A stretch of 64,000 bases of DNA from an uncultured Dehalococcoidia bacterium (GCA_951813255.1 OX638353.1:1860001-1924000); one strand, 5' to 3'; shown: positions 32,943-42,617, numbered from the stretch's first letter. The notes: a model not told the origin generated them from the sequence alone. Made by a program: numbers and translations.

Positions 32943-34451
32943 TCAGTCGGAATCGGCGGGGACAGGATACGGGGTGGTGGTGGTGATCTTGGCGCGCTCG
33001 CCGCGGGCGACGCAGACGATTGCGCCGAAGATGAGGACGCATCCCATGACGAGGAAGGCCCGGCGGAGGCCTTCGAGGAAGGCACCGGACACTTCCGGGG
33101 AGACTGCGGAGAGGCTGGGCTCGACGCCCATGGAACCCATGGTTATGACAACCACGGCGGTGAAGAGGGCCACGCTGGTGACATTGGCGGTGTTTCGGAT
33201 GAGTTGGGTGAGGGCGGAGACGACGCCGTAGCTACTGCGCTCGACGGCTCCGAGGATGGAGCTGTTGTTGGGAGTGTAGAAAACTCCCAAGCCCATGCTC
33301 TGCACGGTGAGGGCGACGATTACGAGCATGAGGGGGCTGAGGCCGAAGCTGGAACCACCGGGGTCCAGTCCCTCGGCCATCATGAACCATGCAAAGGCGC
33401 CCACAATGAGGCCGCCAGTGGTGAGCTTCTGCCAGCCAAAGCGGTCGGAGAGGCGGCCTGCAATGGGGCCCAAAGCGGCCATGCAGAGGGCAGATGGGAC
33501 CATGAAGAGACCGATTTCCTTGGGGCTGTACCCCAGAACCTGCTGGAGATAGAAGGCTAGCAGGAATCGGGAGGAGGAGCTGGCGAGGAAGGCCATCCAA
33601 CCGGCTATGGCACCCATTGCGATGAGCTTACGCCGGAAGAGGCGGAGCTCGAGGAGGGGAGAGGGTATCCGCAGTTCCCACCAGATAAAGGTCAGCAGGA
33701 AGATGACGGCCACCACTGCCCCGGCAGGAATCAGGGGTGATGTCCAGCCGATGCGGTCACCTTGTCCCAGCAGCAGAAGGAAAATCAGTAGGGTCGCACC
33801 GGAGAGGGCGGCTCCGAGCCAATCGAAGCGGCCGGAGGCGGGAGAGCCGGTGGCAGGAGCGCGTCGCTCTCCGGGGTTGTCGGGCAGCACAAGCCAGGAG
33901 ACGGCGATGGTGACGATGCCGATGGGAACGTTGAGGAGGAAGACTGCCTGCCAGCCCCAGAGGTCGACGAGAAAGCCGCCGATGGCAGTGCCAGCGACCA
34001 CCCCGGTGCCGATCACGCTGAGATGGGTACCCATGGCCTTGCCTCTCTCGGAGTCGGGGAAGGCGGATATGAGAGTGGCCATGGCGGTGCCCTGAATCAT
34101 GGCGGAGCCTACACCGTGGAGGATCTTGGCGCCGATGAGCATGGTAAGGTCTACTGAGAAGCCGGCCAAGGCGGAGGAGGCAACGAAGATGACGAACCCG
34201 CCGACGTAGACGCGTTTGCGTCCAATCATGTCACCGAGGCGTCCCATGGGAAGGAGCAGGATGCTGATTACGAGGGCATGGCCGACGACGATCCACTGAA
34301 CGGTGGGCAGATCGGAGTCGAAGTAGGTCTCGATGGCGGGGAGGGCGACGAGGACGCTGCCGTAGTCGATGACTGAGAGGAAGCTGCCGACGGCGATGGC
34401 ACCAAAGACCCACCACTTACGGGTTGAAGTTTGTTGCAGGGGTGTTGTCAC
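32943..34451 (-). CDS. MFS multidrug exporter, DHA2 (14-TM) family
   Basis: 502 residues, with about 14 hydrophobic segments. Family motifs are DYGSVLVALPAIETYF in TM1, GRLGDMIGRKRVYVGGF between TM2 and TM3 (motif A), TAIGGFLVDLWGWQAVFLLN in TM5 (motif C, drug-proton antiporters), and GRLSDRFGWQKL in the second half. It probably exports hydrophobic compounds using the proton gradient. The GTG start at 34451 lacks a strong ribosome site. Neighbouring regulators are absent. Confidence 0.92.
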   Translation of the reverse strand: MTTPLQQTSTRKWWVFGAIAVGSFLSVIDYGSVLVALPAIETYFDSDLPTVQWIVVGHALVISILLLPMGRLGDMIGRKRVYVGGFVIFVASSALAGFSVDLTMLIGAKILHGVGSAMIQGTAMATLISAFPDSERGKAMGTHLSVIGTGVVAGTAIGGFLVDLWGWQAVFLLNVPIGIVTIAVSWLVLPDNPGERRAPATGSPASGRFDWLGAALSGATLLIFLLLLGQGDRIGWTSPLIPAGAVVAVIFLLTFIWWELRIPSPLLELRLFRRKLIAMGAIAGWMAFLASSSSRFLLAFYLQQVLGYSPKEIGLFMVPSALCMAALGPIAGRLSDRFGWQKLTTGGLIVGAFAWFMMAEGLDPGGSSFGLSPLMLVIVALTVQSMGLGVFYTPNNSSILGAVERSSYGVVSALTQLIRNTANVTSVALFTAVVVITMGSMGVEPSLSAVSPEVSGAFLEGLRRAFLVMGCVLIFGAIVCVARGERAKITTTTPYPVPADSD

Positions 34452-34578
34452 GCAGTGTCAGTAGGCCTACTAGGAAGGGATGCCGTCATTATACATCCGC
34501 CCCTGTGAGGCAGACGTTTATCGAGTGACATTGCAACCAGAAAACAATGATAATCCGACAGTATCTTAACGAATCCAG

Positions 34579-34614
34579 TTGACAGTTGACATATATCTGT
34601 ATGCTGTATAGCAT
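34579..34614 (+). promoter_or_regulatory. Candidate promoter of the solute-binding lipoprotein gene
   Basis: Two consecutive TTGACA hexamers (34579-34584 and 34586-34591) are followed by TAGCAT (34609-34614) at 17 bp from the second. ATGCT-GTAT-AGCAT forms a small dyad over the -10 region. The 34452-34757 gap is AT-rich and otherwise empty. Confidence 0.45.
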
Positions 34615-34757
34615 TCCACAATCATCAATGGTGGCAAAGCCAGTGTGCGGCTCTCCGGCGTGTGCCATATGGGGAGGAAGCAGACTGGCGAGGGAACCAA
34701 TGGGGAGGCTGAGCAAAAGGGTTTCAGGTGGTAAGGACATAGATCAGGAGGTCTGCA

Positions 34758-36653
34758 ATGTCATGTTTGCAACACCCCAGGTCGGTTGTCACAGCCTGTG
34801 TTCTGATCCTTCTAATCTTCATCATTGCTTGTGGCGAGGAGGTGACAGAGGCGCCTCCTCCTGAGCCGACAGCGGCTCCTACACAAGTTGCTCCCACCGC
34901 TGCCCCGACAGCGGCTCCTACGCGGGAAGCTGCCACTGCTACCGCCACCCAGGCGGCTCCCGCCACCGCAACCCCACAAGCCGCTCCAACGGCTGCTCCC
35001 ACGTCTACTCCAGCCCCGATAATGGTGCCGACAGGAACGCTGGACGTGGCATTCCCCGACACGGGTACCCCTATCTATTCACTGCGGCAACAGGCCTTCC
35101 TGAATCAGAGAGCGGACCTCCATACTACCCACGAGACCGGCTTTGCCACTACCGCCGATGGCCAAGTTATACCCCGCTTAGTGCGGGACTGGACCGTCGA
35201 CGCCTCCGGCTTGATCTACACCATGTACCTTCAGGAGGGGGCCGAGTGGCATACTAACTTTGGCGAGTGGGGGACTTTTGACGCCGACGACTTCCTCTTC
35301 TCCGTGGGGGAGGTGGCGGCAGAGGGAGCACCCCATCCCGTCTCCTCTCACACCCGCCGTATCTTCCTGTGCAAAGAGTGCGCACTGACGAAAATAGACG
35401 ACTTCACCGTACAGTTGGTGCGCCCCACTCCGACTTTCGAGATTACGTGGCACAGCCGGGCCCCTGAATCAGGGGCCATCTCCTTCCACAGCGAGGACCA
35501 CTTCAACACTGTGGGAGAGGACGCATCCATTCTGCAGGCTGTAGGAACCGGCTCTTGGGAGATGGTGGAGTTCAAGAGCGGGGATTTCCGAAGGATGAAG
35601 GCCGTCCGCGACCACTGGCGCCACACGCCCGAGTTTGATGAGATGGTCTGGTGGACCGTGTTCGAGGACTCCACACGCCTAGCCAACTTCCTGACAGGCC
35701 AACTGGATACCGCCCAGTTCACCTTGGATACCATACAGGACATCCGTGGGGAGAATCGCGACGACATCAAGTACATGAGTTTCCCCGGCGGCGTAATGAA
35801 TAACGCCGACCTTCTAGGTATGCACCACTTCCCCGAGCATCCAGCCCACCATCCCACGCCCGATGGCAAGCCAGCAAGGGTTCCCTTGGCCGAAAACCAC
35901 TTCGACTGCGGGCTGCCTTGGGTGTCCTGCGACCGGGACATCACCTCAGAGGAGTGGGCCACGGCACGGGATGTGCGGTTGGCATTAGCCCTCGCCATTG
36001 ACCGTCAGAAGCTGGTGAATGCTGTGGCCTTCGGTGAAGGGCGGCCCTTCCACATCATGTACTGGGATTCCTTCGACTCCCGGGTCGAGCAGTTTGGCCT
36101 CGACGATCTCAAGTTCGACTACGATCCCGAACGCGCCAAGGAGCTTCTGGCTCAGGCAGGCTACCCCGACGGCTTCGAGATAACGGTCACCCTCACCGGA
36201 AGCACAGGAGAGCCGGTAGCTCAAGCAGTGTCCACCATGTGGGAGAACATCGGGATCACTACCGTCCAAGCCCGGATGCCCTATTCGGCATTCCGGCCCA
36301 GCTTGGTAAGCCGTGAGGCCAAGGGGATGTGGGTACACTCCACCGGCCCTCCCAGCATTGAACCCCTGAAGCGGTACACCATACTGCAGAACGCTGCCAA
36401 CTCCATCAACTTCGGCTGGGAGCACCCCGACTGGCAGGCGCTGCTGGATGAAATGACGGAACTCGTCGACGAAGAAGAACGGTGGGCCAAGCAGGCCGAG
36501 GGAGCCCGCTGGATAGTTGACCAAGTGATGGTCATCCCGCTGTTCGGGCAGAACATGGTATGGCCCGTGGGCCCGGAGATTGATGTCTGGGAGCCCATGG
36601 GCGGACGCAAGGACTGGCTGAGCAACTGGGACTACGTGCCACATCGTCAGTAA
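34758..36653 (+). CDS. Family 5 extracellular solute-binding lipoprotein (peptide/nickel ABC transporter type)
   Basis: 631 residues. The signal peptide ends in a lipobox (LLIFIIAC, Cys as lipid anchor). A Thr/Pro/Ala linker of about 60 residues follows (PTAAPTREAATATATQAAPA), as is common in Chloroflexota lipoproteins. The SBP_bac_5 domain includes YTMYLQEGAEWHTNFGEWGT, VRLALALAIDRQKLVNAVAF and AKELLAQAGYPDGFEITVTL. It delivers an oligopeptide-like ligand to an ABC permease, but no permease or ATPase genes are near, so it is an orphan. The ATG has AGGAGG upstream. Confidence 0.92.
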   Translation: MSCLQHPRSVVTACVLILLIFIIACGEEVTEAPPPEPTAAPTQVAPTAAPTAAPTREAATATATQAAPATATPQAAPTAAPTSTPAPIMVPTGTLDVAFPDTGTPIYSLRQQAFLNQRADLHTTHETGFATTADGQVIPRLVRDWTVDASGLIYTMYLQEGAEWHTNFGEWGTFDADDFLFSVGEVAAEGAPHPVSSHTRRIFLCKECALTKIDDFTVQLVRPTPTFEITWHSRAPESGAISFHSEDHFNTVGEDASILQAVGTGSWEMVEFKSGDFRRMKAVRDHWRHTPEFDEMVWWTVFEDSTRLANFLTGQLDTAQFTLDTIQDIRGENRDDIKYMSFPGGVMNNADLLGMHHFPEHPAHHPTPDGKPARVPLAENHFDCGLPWVSCDRDITSEEWATARDVRLALALAIDRQKLVNAVAFGEGRPFHIMYWDSFDSRVEQFGLDDLKFDYDPERAKELLAQAGYPDGFEITVTLTGSTGEPVAQAVSTMWENIGITTVQARMPYSAFRPSLVSREAKGMWVHSTGPPSIEPLKRYTILQNAANSINFGWEHPDWQALLDEMTELVDEEERWAKQAEGARWIVDQVMVIPLFGQNMVWPVGPEIDVWEPMGGRKDWLSNWDYVPHRQ

Positions 36654-36683
36654 GCGGTACCAGCAGCGGGCGGTAGCGGGGGA

Positions 36684-37757
36684 CTAGAGCAGGGGGAGTT
36701 GGCGGGCTTCGGGGAAGTTGGAAACGCCGACACCTAGGAGACGGAAGCTGCGGCCGGGCTGGATTTCGTGACGTAGGAGCTCGAGGGCTCCTGTGGTGAG
36801 GTCGTCGTACTCGCCTATGGGCACGATGGAAGTCGAGCTACGGGTGAGGGTGGTGAAGTCCGCTAGGCGCAGTTTGAGGGTGACAGTCCTGCCGCTGAGG
36901 TCGGAGCGTTGCAGACGGGAGGCCACCCGTTGACAGAGGAGGCGCAACTCGTCGGTTAGGGCTTCCGGATCGTTGAGGTCAGTGGAGAAAGTGTTCTCGG
37001 CGCTGACGGACTTGGCGACGCGCTCGACTTCCACGGGGCGGGTGTCGCGGCCTTGGGCGAGGAGGCGTAGTTCGGGGCCGCGCTTGCCGAAGAGGGCGTG
37101 AAGGATGGATGGGTCGCTTTTGGCTAGATCGCCGATGGTGTTGACGCTACGTTCGGTGAGACGCTCCTCGGCCTTGGGACCGATGCCGGGGAGGCGGCGC
37201 ACGGGCATAGGAGCGAGGAAGTCGCGTTCGGTGCCGGGCGGGACAACCACAAGGCCATCGGGTTTGTCGTAGTCGGAGGCGATCTTGGCCACGGACTTGG
37301 AGGTGGCTACGCCTACGGAGACGGCAAGGGAGAGTTGCTGGCGGACCTGGGCTTTGATGCTGACGGCTATTTCCTTGGGGTCCTGGTCGGTAGCGGCTTC
37401 GGAGACGTCTAGGTAGGCTTCGTCGAGAGACAGGGGCTGCACCAAGTGGGTGGCGCCAGTGAATATTTCCATGACCTCGCCGGAGACGCGGCGGTAGAGG
37501 TCGAAGCGCGGGTGTACGATGACGGCGTTGGGACAGCGGCTGACGGCAGTGCGCATGGGCATGGCTGAGTGGATGCCGAAGCGGCGGGCTTCGTAGGAGC
37601 AGGCGGCGACCACACCGCGGCCCTCGGGGCGTCCTCCGACGAGGACGGGTTTGCCCTGCAGGGAGGGGTCCTCGCGCTGCTCCACGGCGGCGTAGAAGGC
37701 ATCCATGTCGGCGTGAAGGATGCAGCGTGTCCACTCGATTGGAGCCGGGTTACTCAT
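36684..37757 (-). CDS. dinB: DNA polymerase IV (Y family)
   Basis: 357 residues. The palm has ILHADMDAFYAAVEQRE with the first metal Asp and QPLSLDEAYLDVSEAA with the catalytic SxDE. Next come the HhH thumb (RRLPGIGPKAEERL) and the little-finger domain, ending in the pentapeptide QLPLL, a standard beta-clamp-binding motif. It carries out translesion synthesis. It faces the same way as dnaE2 with a gap of 38 bases, so it is probably part of the ImuB-DUF6504-DnaE2 unit. Both catalytic acidic sites are intact, in contrast to the ImuB-like protein. Confidence 0.96.
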   Translation of the reverse strand: MSNPAPIEWTRCILHADMDAFYAAVEQREDPSLQGKPVLVGGRPEGRGVVAACSYEARRFGIHSAMPMRTAVSRCPNAVIVHPRFDLYRRVSGEVMEIFTGATHLVQPLSLDEAYLDVSEAATDQDPKEIAVSIKAQVRQQLSLAVSVGVATSKSVAKIASDYDKPDGLVVVPPGTERDFLAPMPVRRLPGIGPKAEERLTERSVNTIGDLAKSDPSILHALFGKRGPELRLLAQGRDTRPVEVERVAKSVSAENTFSTDLNDPEALTDELRLLCQRVASRLQRSDLSGRTVTLKLRLADFTTLTRSSTSIVPIGEYDDLTTGALELLRHEIQPGRSFRLLGVGVSNFPEARQLPLL

Positions 37758-37795
37758 GAGTTACATTTTACTGCGAGTCCGCTATTGCCAGCGTT

Positions 37796-40700
37796 CTACT
37801 GCCAATCTTTGGAGCGTGGGGCTGCAATTTGCTGGCCGATCGGGCGGGCATGGGTGAGGACGATGTTCAGGGTGCCCTCGCGGCGGGATGCGGTGCCCTT
37901 GGCTAGGATGAGGGGCTCTTTGAGGACGCGTCGCAGCTTGCCGTAGACCTTGGGCCAGACCACACAGGGTATGTGGCCATGCTCGTCCTCGAGAGTAAGG
38001 AAGACTGCCTTGGCCAAGGGGCGCTGGCGACGGACGATGAGGCCGGCTACGGTCGCTTCCTGGCCGTCCTCCAAGCCTTCTACGTCGAGGCTGGCGATGG
38101 TCTCTTCGGGGAGGCAGGAGCGCAGGTAGGCCATGACGTGGCTCTCGGGGTGAAGGCCCAAGGAGCGGTACTCGCCCTGCATCTGCTCCCATGAAGTGAG
38201 GGAATCGAGGACGGCTTGGTCCTGGTCTACGGACATGGGCAGGGCCAGTTGCTTGCCCACAGGGCGGTAGCGCAGACCCACTTCCCAGCGAAGGGCACGA
38301 CGATCGGGGTTGAAGCAGTCCAAGGCACCGCCATCGACCAGAGACTCAATCTGCTCGCGCAGCACGCCTGATCGTTGCATGAAGTCATCCAACGAGGTGA
38401 AGGGGCCGCCACGCTCTCGCGCTTCTGCCACTGCCTTGGTGCCCACCTCGCCCAAGCCAGCCACGTAGCTGAGGCCCAAGCGCATGGCCTCGCGCCCGTC
38501 CCTGCCTCCTTGGTTCTCGATGATGCAGCGGGTGTCGCTGCGGTTCACGTCGGGGAGGAGGATTGGCACGCCGTGACGTCGGGCGTCCTCCTTGAGGGTT
38601 TCTGGGGAATAGAAGCCCATGGGTTGCTGGTTGAAGAGACCGGTGTAGAACTCGAGAGGGTAGTAGTGCTTGAGCCATGCTCCCTGATAAGCGGTGACAC
38701 CAAAGGCGAAGGCGTGGCTTTCGGGGAACATGTAGTGACCGTTGAACTTCTCGAAGATGCGGGCTGCCGTGGTCTCGTCCACATTATTAGAGGCGGCCCC
38801 CTCGCGGAACTTGTCCCAGTAGGCTTGTATCAGAGGAGCGTTGTGACGCCGGGTGAAGGTGCGACGCAGCTGGTCGGCCTCGGCGGCGCTGAAGCTGGCG
38901 ACGTCGATGGCAAGCTGGTTCACTTGGTCTTGGAAGAGGATGACGCCGTAGGTGCGCTCCAAGGCGCGTTTTTCCAGCGGGTGGTGGAAGGTGACGGGCT
39001 CACGCCCGGTGCGACGTCGGATGTACTGGGAGACGCCGTCGTTGACTCCCACGCCGGGGCGGACTGCGCCTACTTCGTGGGCCATGTCGGTGAGGTTGCG
39101 GGGGCGAATGCGGGGGATGGTCTGCATCTGGGCTGCGGACTCCACTTGGAAGATGCCGATGGTGTCGGCGCGGTGCAGCATGTCGTAGACCGTTTGGTCG
39201 TCGAAGTCGATGCGGGAGAGATCGGGTGCTTTGCCGGTGCGCTGCTCGATGAGGAGGAGGGCATCCTGCATCTGGGAGAGAGCGCCCAAGGCTAGAAAGT
39301 CGATTTTGACGAACCCGGCATCGTCAATGGAGTCCTTGTCCCAGTGGCATACATAGCGACCATCGATAGCCCCTTTCTGGACGGGGACCTGGTTGATGAG
39401 GGGCGTGGAGGAGATGATCATGCCTCCGGGGTGCTGCGCGAGATATTTGGGGAAGCCGTCCAACTGGGCTGACAGGTCCACGAGGTGACGCCATACGGGA
39501 GCGTTCACTTGGTCGCGGAACTCGGGCATGGCAGCCATGTCCTCACCCAGATGCTTGGCACCGCGATGCTCGGCCCGCTTGGCGAGGCGGTCGATGCGGT
39601 CAGTGGGGAGGCCAAGGGCTTTGCCCAAGTCGCGTACCGAGCCCTTGAGCTTGTAGGTGTCCAGCATGCCGCTGAGGGCTGCATGGTCCCAGCCGTATTT
39701 CTCGTGCACGCGCAGGATGAGTTGCTCGCGAATGTTGCGGGGGAAGTCGAGGTCGATGTCGGGGACGCCGGGGAGGGCGTCTTCGGGCAGGAAGCGCTCC
39801 AGGGAAAGGTTGTATTCGAGGGGGTCGATGTGGGAGAGGCCGATGAGATAGCCGACCAGCATGGAGACGCTGGAGCCACGGCCACGGCCGGGAGGGGCTT
39901 CCTCGACGGGCACTTCGGGGTCCACAAGCCCCAACTCCACCTGCACCTCGCGGGCCATGGCGATGATTTCGTGGTACAGCAGGAAGAAACCAGCAAGCTG
40001 GTGCTTGCCGATGAGGCGAAACTCCTCCTCCAGCCGGCGCTCCACTTTGAGGGTAATGGAGCCATAGCGGCGGACGGCTGCTTGGCGGCATAGAGCCTCC
40101 AAGTAGCTGTCTGGGGTGTGGCCGTCGGGCACGGGGTAATCGGGGAAGCGGTAGTCGAGGTCACGGGTGAGGTCGAAGTTGCAACGCTCTGAGATGCTGA
40201 GGGTGGTGGTGATGGCTTGGGGGCAACCGTGAAAGAGGGCGCTCATCTCGGAGGCGGACTTGAGGTAGAACTGGTTGTTGGGACGGCGCTGGCGGTGGGT
40301 GTCCTCCAGGGACTTGCACTCCTTAATGGCAACCAGGCAATCCTGAAGGCGGTGGCGTTCCGGGACATGGTAATGGATGTTGTTGGTGGCGACCACTCCT
40401 ACGCCCAGTTCGCTGGCTAGGGACAGCAGGCGGCGGTTGCGGGTGGTGTCGCCGTATACCAGGTTCTGCTGAAGTTCGAGGAAGTAGTTGTGGGGTCCGA
40501 ACCAGTCGATGTGGCGGCGGGCTACATCGGCGGCTTCATCCAGTCTGTCTTCGGATACGAGTTTGGAGACTTCTCCTTGGCGGCAGCCTGAGAGGGCGAT
40601 GAGTCCTTGGGCATGCTCGGGCAGCATGCGGGGGTCGAGTTGGGGATGGCGTCGCTGACCGAAGACATGGGAGGAGGAGATGAGGCGGCAGAGGTTGGCG

Positions 40701-40993
40701 TAGCCTTGGCGCGTCTCCGCCAGCAGGGTCAGGTGATGCTCATCACCGGGAGCAGCCCCCCTGCCCATGAGGGTGACCTCGGCCCCGATGATGGGCTGGA
40801 TATCCAAGGAGCGGGCGGTACGGGCGAACTCCATGGCACCGCACAGGTTGTCGTGGTCGGTAAGGGCCAAGGCAGGATATCCCAACTGCACTGCACGGGC
40901 CAGCAACTCGTGGGAGAAGGATGCCCCTTCCTGGAAGGAGAAGTTGCTGTGGCAGTGCAACTCTACGTAGGCCGGCCCATTTTCTCTATTCAT
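37796..40993 (-). CDS. dnaE2: Error-prone DNA polymerase III alpha subunit DnaE2
   Basis: About 1065 residues. The PHP domain is YVELHCHSNFSFQEGASFSH with LALTDHDNL. The C-family polymerase active site is GVPDIDLDFPRNIREQLI together with VKIDFLALGALSQ. HhH and OB-fold regions follow (GLGEVGTKAVAEA; ATVAGLIVRRQRPLAKAVF). The length, the DFPRNIRE form and the short tail match DnaE2 (ImuC) rather than replicative DnaE1. KQLALPM near residue 935 resembles a clamp-binding motif. It extends past lesions as part of the ImuB mutasome. The exact start is unclear: ATG 40993 overlaps the DUF6504 stop region, and 41032 is possible. Confidence 0.94.
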   Translation of the reverse strand: MNRENGPAYVELHCHSNFSFQEGASFSHELLARAVQLGYPALALTDHDNLCGAMEFARTARSLDIQPIIGAEVTLMGRGAAPGDEHHLTLLAETRQGYANLCRLISSSHVFGQRRHPQLDPRMLPEHAQGLIALSGCRQGEVSKLVSEDRLDEAADVARRHIDWFGPHNYFLELQQNLVYGDTTRNRRLLSLASELGVGVVATNNIHYHVPERHRLQDCLVAIKECKSLEDTHRQRRPNNQFYLKSASEMSALFHGCPQAITTTLSISERCNFDLTRDLDYRFPDYPVPDGHTPDSYLEALCRQAAVRRYGSITLKVERRLEEEFRLIGKHQLAGFFLLYHEIIAMAREVQVELGLVDPEVPVEEAPPGRGRGSSVSMLVGYLIGLSHIDPLEYNLSLERFLPEDALPGVPDIDLDFPRNIREQLILRVHEKYGWDHAALSGMLDTYKLKGSVRDLGKALGLPTDRIDRLAKRAEHRGAKHLGEDMAAMPEFRDQVNAPVWRHLVDLSAQLDGFPKYLAQHPGGMIISSTPLINQVPVQKGAIDGRYVCHWDKDSIDDAGFVKIDFLALGALSQMQDALLLIEQRTGKAPDLSRIDFDDQTVYDMLHRADTIGIFQVESAAQMQTIPRIRPRNLTDMAHEVGAVRPGVGVNDGVSQYIRRRTGREPVTFHHPLEKRALERTYGVILFQDQVNQLAIDVASFSAAEADQLRRTFTRRHNAPLIQAYWDKFREGAASNNVDETTAARIFEKFNGHYMFPESHAFAFGVTAYQGAWLKHYYPLEFYTGLFNQQPMGFYSPETLKEDARRHGVPILLPDVNRSDTRCIIENQGGRDGREAMRLGLSYVAGLGEVGTKAVAEARERGGPFTSLDDFMQRSGVLREQIESLVDGGALDCFNPDRRALRWEVGLRYRPVGKQLALPMSVDQDQAVLDSLTSWEQMQGEYRSLGLHPESHVMAYLRSCLPEETIASLDVEGLEDGQEATVAGLIVRRQRPLAKAVFLTLEDEHGHIPCVVWPKVYGKLRRVLKEPLILAKGTASRREGTLNIVLTHARPIGQQIAAPRSKDWQ

Positions 40994-41291
40994 AGGGCTG
41001 CTCACAGCCCCTCTGTTCATACCACTCGCCATCAGTCAAATCTTGGAACACGATGGTTACAGCCCTCTCGTTCAGGATGATTTCGTAGTAGACGCGGTGG
41101 ATGGGAGGCTCGCGCCACCACTCGTCGTCGATGCGCCAGATGTCCCGCACAGCCTCCACCGGATGCAAGCGTCCCCGCAGTGTCACGCGACGGGGCTGGC
41201 CTTGAAGGCTGGATTCCACCTGAATGGGCTGGGGCAGGTTCAGGAATCGCAGGGGGCGAAGGCCATCCGACGTTCCGGTATTCGTGACCAT
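40986..41291 (-). CDS. DUF6504-family small protein of the translesion cassette
   Basis: 101 residues. The pattern LRGRLHPVEAVRDIWRIDDE-WWREPPIHRVYYEI, with TIVFQDLTDGEWYEQRG, matches the small basic/aromatic proteins (DUF6504) found beside dnaE2 and Y-family polymerase genes in Actinobacteria. The fold is probably an all-beta barrel. Its function is unknown. It overlaps the 3' end of the ImuB-like gene by 52 bases and touches the start of dnaE2, so the three are almost certainly translated from one mRNA. The ATG at 41291 follows GGTGGAGCC. Confidence 0.75.
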   Translation of the reverse strand: MVTNTGTSDGLRPLRFLNLPQPIQVESSLQGQPRRVTLRGRLHPVEAVRDIWRIDDEWWREPPIHRVYYEIILNERAVTIVFQDLTDGEWYEQRGCEQPYE

Positions 41292-42409
41292 GGCTCCACC
41301 TCTCGCAAACGGTAAATGGGTTTGTGTCCTTCCAGTGCTTCCAGTTGGGCTAGGGCCTCCCGCAGCCTCTCGCGCTGGCGTACCTCAGGAAAGAGACTGC
41401 CCTGACGACCAGGCTCGCTGGTCAAGCCGGACAGGGTAAGATTCATCGCCTCTAGGGGCCCAGGAAGGACGACCCCTGAGAGGGCCCGCTTGACCGGCCC
41501 CGAAGCATGCGAGGCATCGCTGGCTGGGGGCCAGAAGGCCACGCGCCTGCGCCACAGGCCGCCGTCGTGCACCGCACCCTCAAAGAGAGCGATGCGCACA
41601 GCCCGGCCATGGACTGCCTCGTGGCGAAAGGCACTGTTCAACAACCTATCCGCGCCCAGCAGTACAGTGGCCAGCACCGTGGTCGGTGCATCGAATGTGA
41701 AGGAACTGGACACGACCTGCTCCTGCACACGACGCGCCAAGGGACGCCGGTCCACTCCCGTAGCCAGCTCCCAAGACAGCTTGCCTTGGGGACCAAACTC
41801 CGCCTGCATCGGGCCCAAGCCCACGGCAGCCAACTGTCCCAAGGTATGCAGTCCGAAGCCCATCAGGCGCTCTTTGATCCGCCACTCCACCGGCAGCAGT
41901 TCGACTCCGGCATCACACAGGAAGGCAGCCGCATTAGCTTCGGCGCAGTTGGCACTGCCACGGCCTGCCCGACCGGCGGCAATGAAGGCAGTGAAGCGGT
42001 TGGGGCCCAGTCCCACCTGCACTTGGAGCCATGGCGGGGCCGCGTTGAGGAGCAGGACTGCTACCTTGGCTCGGCCGCCATAGAGATGATCCAAGCCCTT
42101 GATATCCATGCAGGCTTGGCCCAAGGCCGTGTCCTCCAAGGCAATGCAGCGTTCTTCCAGAGAGTCCAGAACGTCGGACCAAGCTTGGCGGTAAGACTCC
42201 ATGTCGGCCTCGACCACCACGGCCCCTTTGCAGCGGCCCATGGCTTCCTCCAAGGGCATGCCGGGCTGTACCCCCCCTGCCAAGGGGCTGGCATCCAGCA
42301 CGGTACGCTGGCGGGTGGCGAGCACCACAGAACGTCCGGTTAGCTCAGGGCGACGGCGCAGCTCGACCTGAATGGCAAAATGGGGCGCCAAAAGACAGGC
42401 AATATCCAT
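41240..42409 (-). CDS. imuB: ImuB-like inactive Y-family polymerase
   Basis: About 389 residues from ATG 42409 (preceded by GGGAGGGGTTT). The Y-family fold is recognisable: MDIACLLAPHFAIQVELRRR, a LGQACMDIKGLDHLYGG palm strand, an HhH region (GFGLHTLGQLAAVGLGPMQA) and a little finger. The metal-binding Asp of DMDAF and the SxDE pair are missing, as in ImuB proteins, so it should be a scaffold rather than a polymerase. RQGSLFPE near residue 335 is a QxxLF beta-clamp motif, which in mycobacterial ImuB recruits DnaE2 to the clamp. No imuA-like RecA-fold gene is adjacent. Confidence 0.85.
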   Translation of the reverse strand: MDIACLLAPHFAIQVELRRRPELTGRSVVLATRQRTVLDASPLAGGVQPGMPLEEAMGRCKGAVVVEADMESYRQAWSDVLDSLEERCIALEDTALGQACMDIKGLDHLYGGRAKVAVLLLNAAPPWLQVQVGLGPNRFTAFIAAGRAGRGSANCAEANAAAFLCDAGVELLPVEWRIKERLMGFGLHTLGQLAAVGLGPMQAEFGPQGKLSWELATGVDRRPLARRVQEQVVSSSFTFDAPTTVLATVLLGADRLLNSAFRHEAVHGRAVRIALFEGAVHDGGLWRRRVAFWPPASDASHASGPVKRALSGVVLPGPLEAMNLTLSGLTSEPGRQGSLFPEVRQRERLREALAQLEALEGHKPIYRLREVEPWSRIPERRMAFAPCDS

Positions 42410-42617
42410 AAGCCAAACCCCTCCCACGGTTGGAGGGGTAACTTACAGCGGCATCAAGGGGGTGGGCAATGGGAAAATGTCAGGGGTGCAGTTTAAGAAA
42501 AAAGCTAGGTGATTTCTTGGTTAGTTTTGAAATTCGAGGACAGTCATCGGTCAACTACGAAGCTGTCCGCTTGGCTGTAAAGCAAGAGAAGAGCAAATAA
42601 TCGAGTCCGAATTGACC

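Noticed and set aside
32793..33560. 255-codon plus-strand frame rich in Gly/Asp/Glu
   Set aside because: It lies antisense to the MFS transporter, and its composition is the expected reverse complement of hydrophobic codons.
42410..42617. LexA/SOS box upstream of the imuB-dnaE2 unit
   Set aside because: I looked for GAAC-type or CTG-N10-CAG-type dyads and found none convincing, so regulation is left open.
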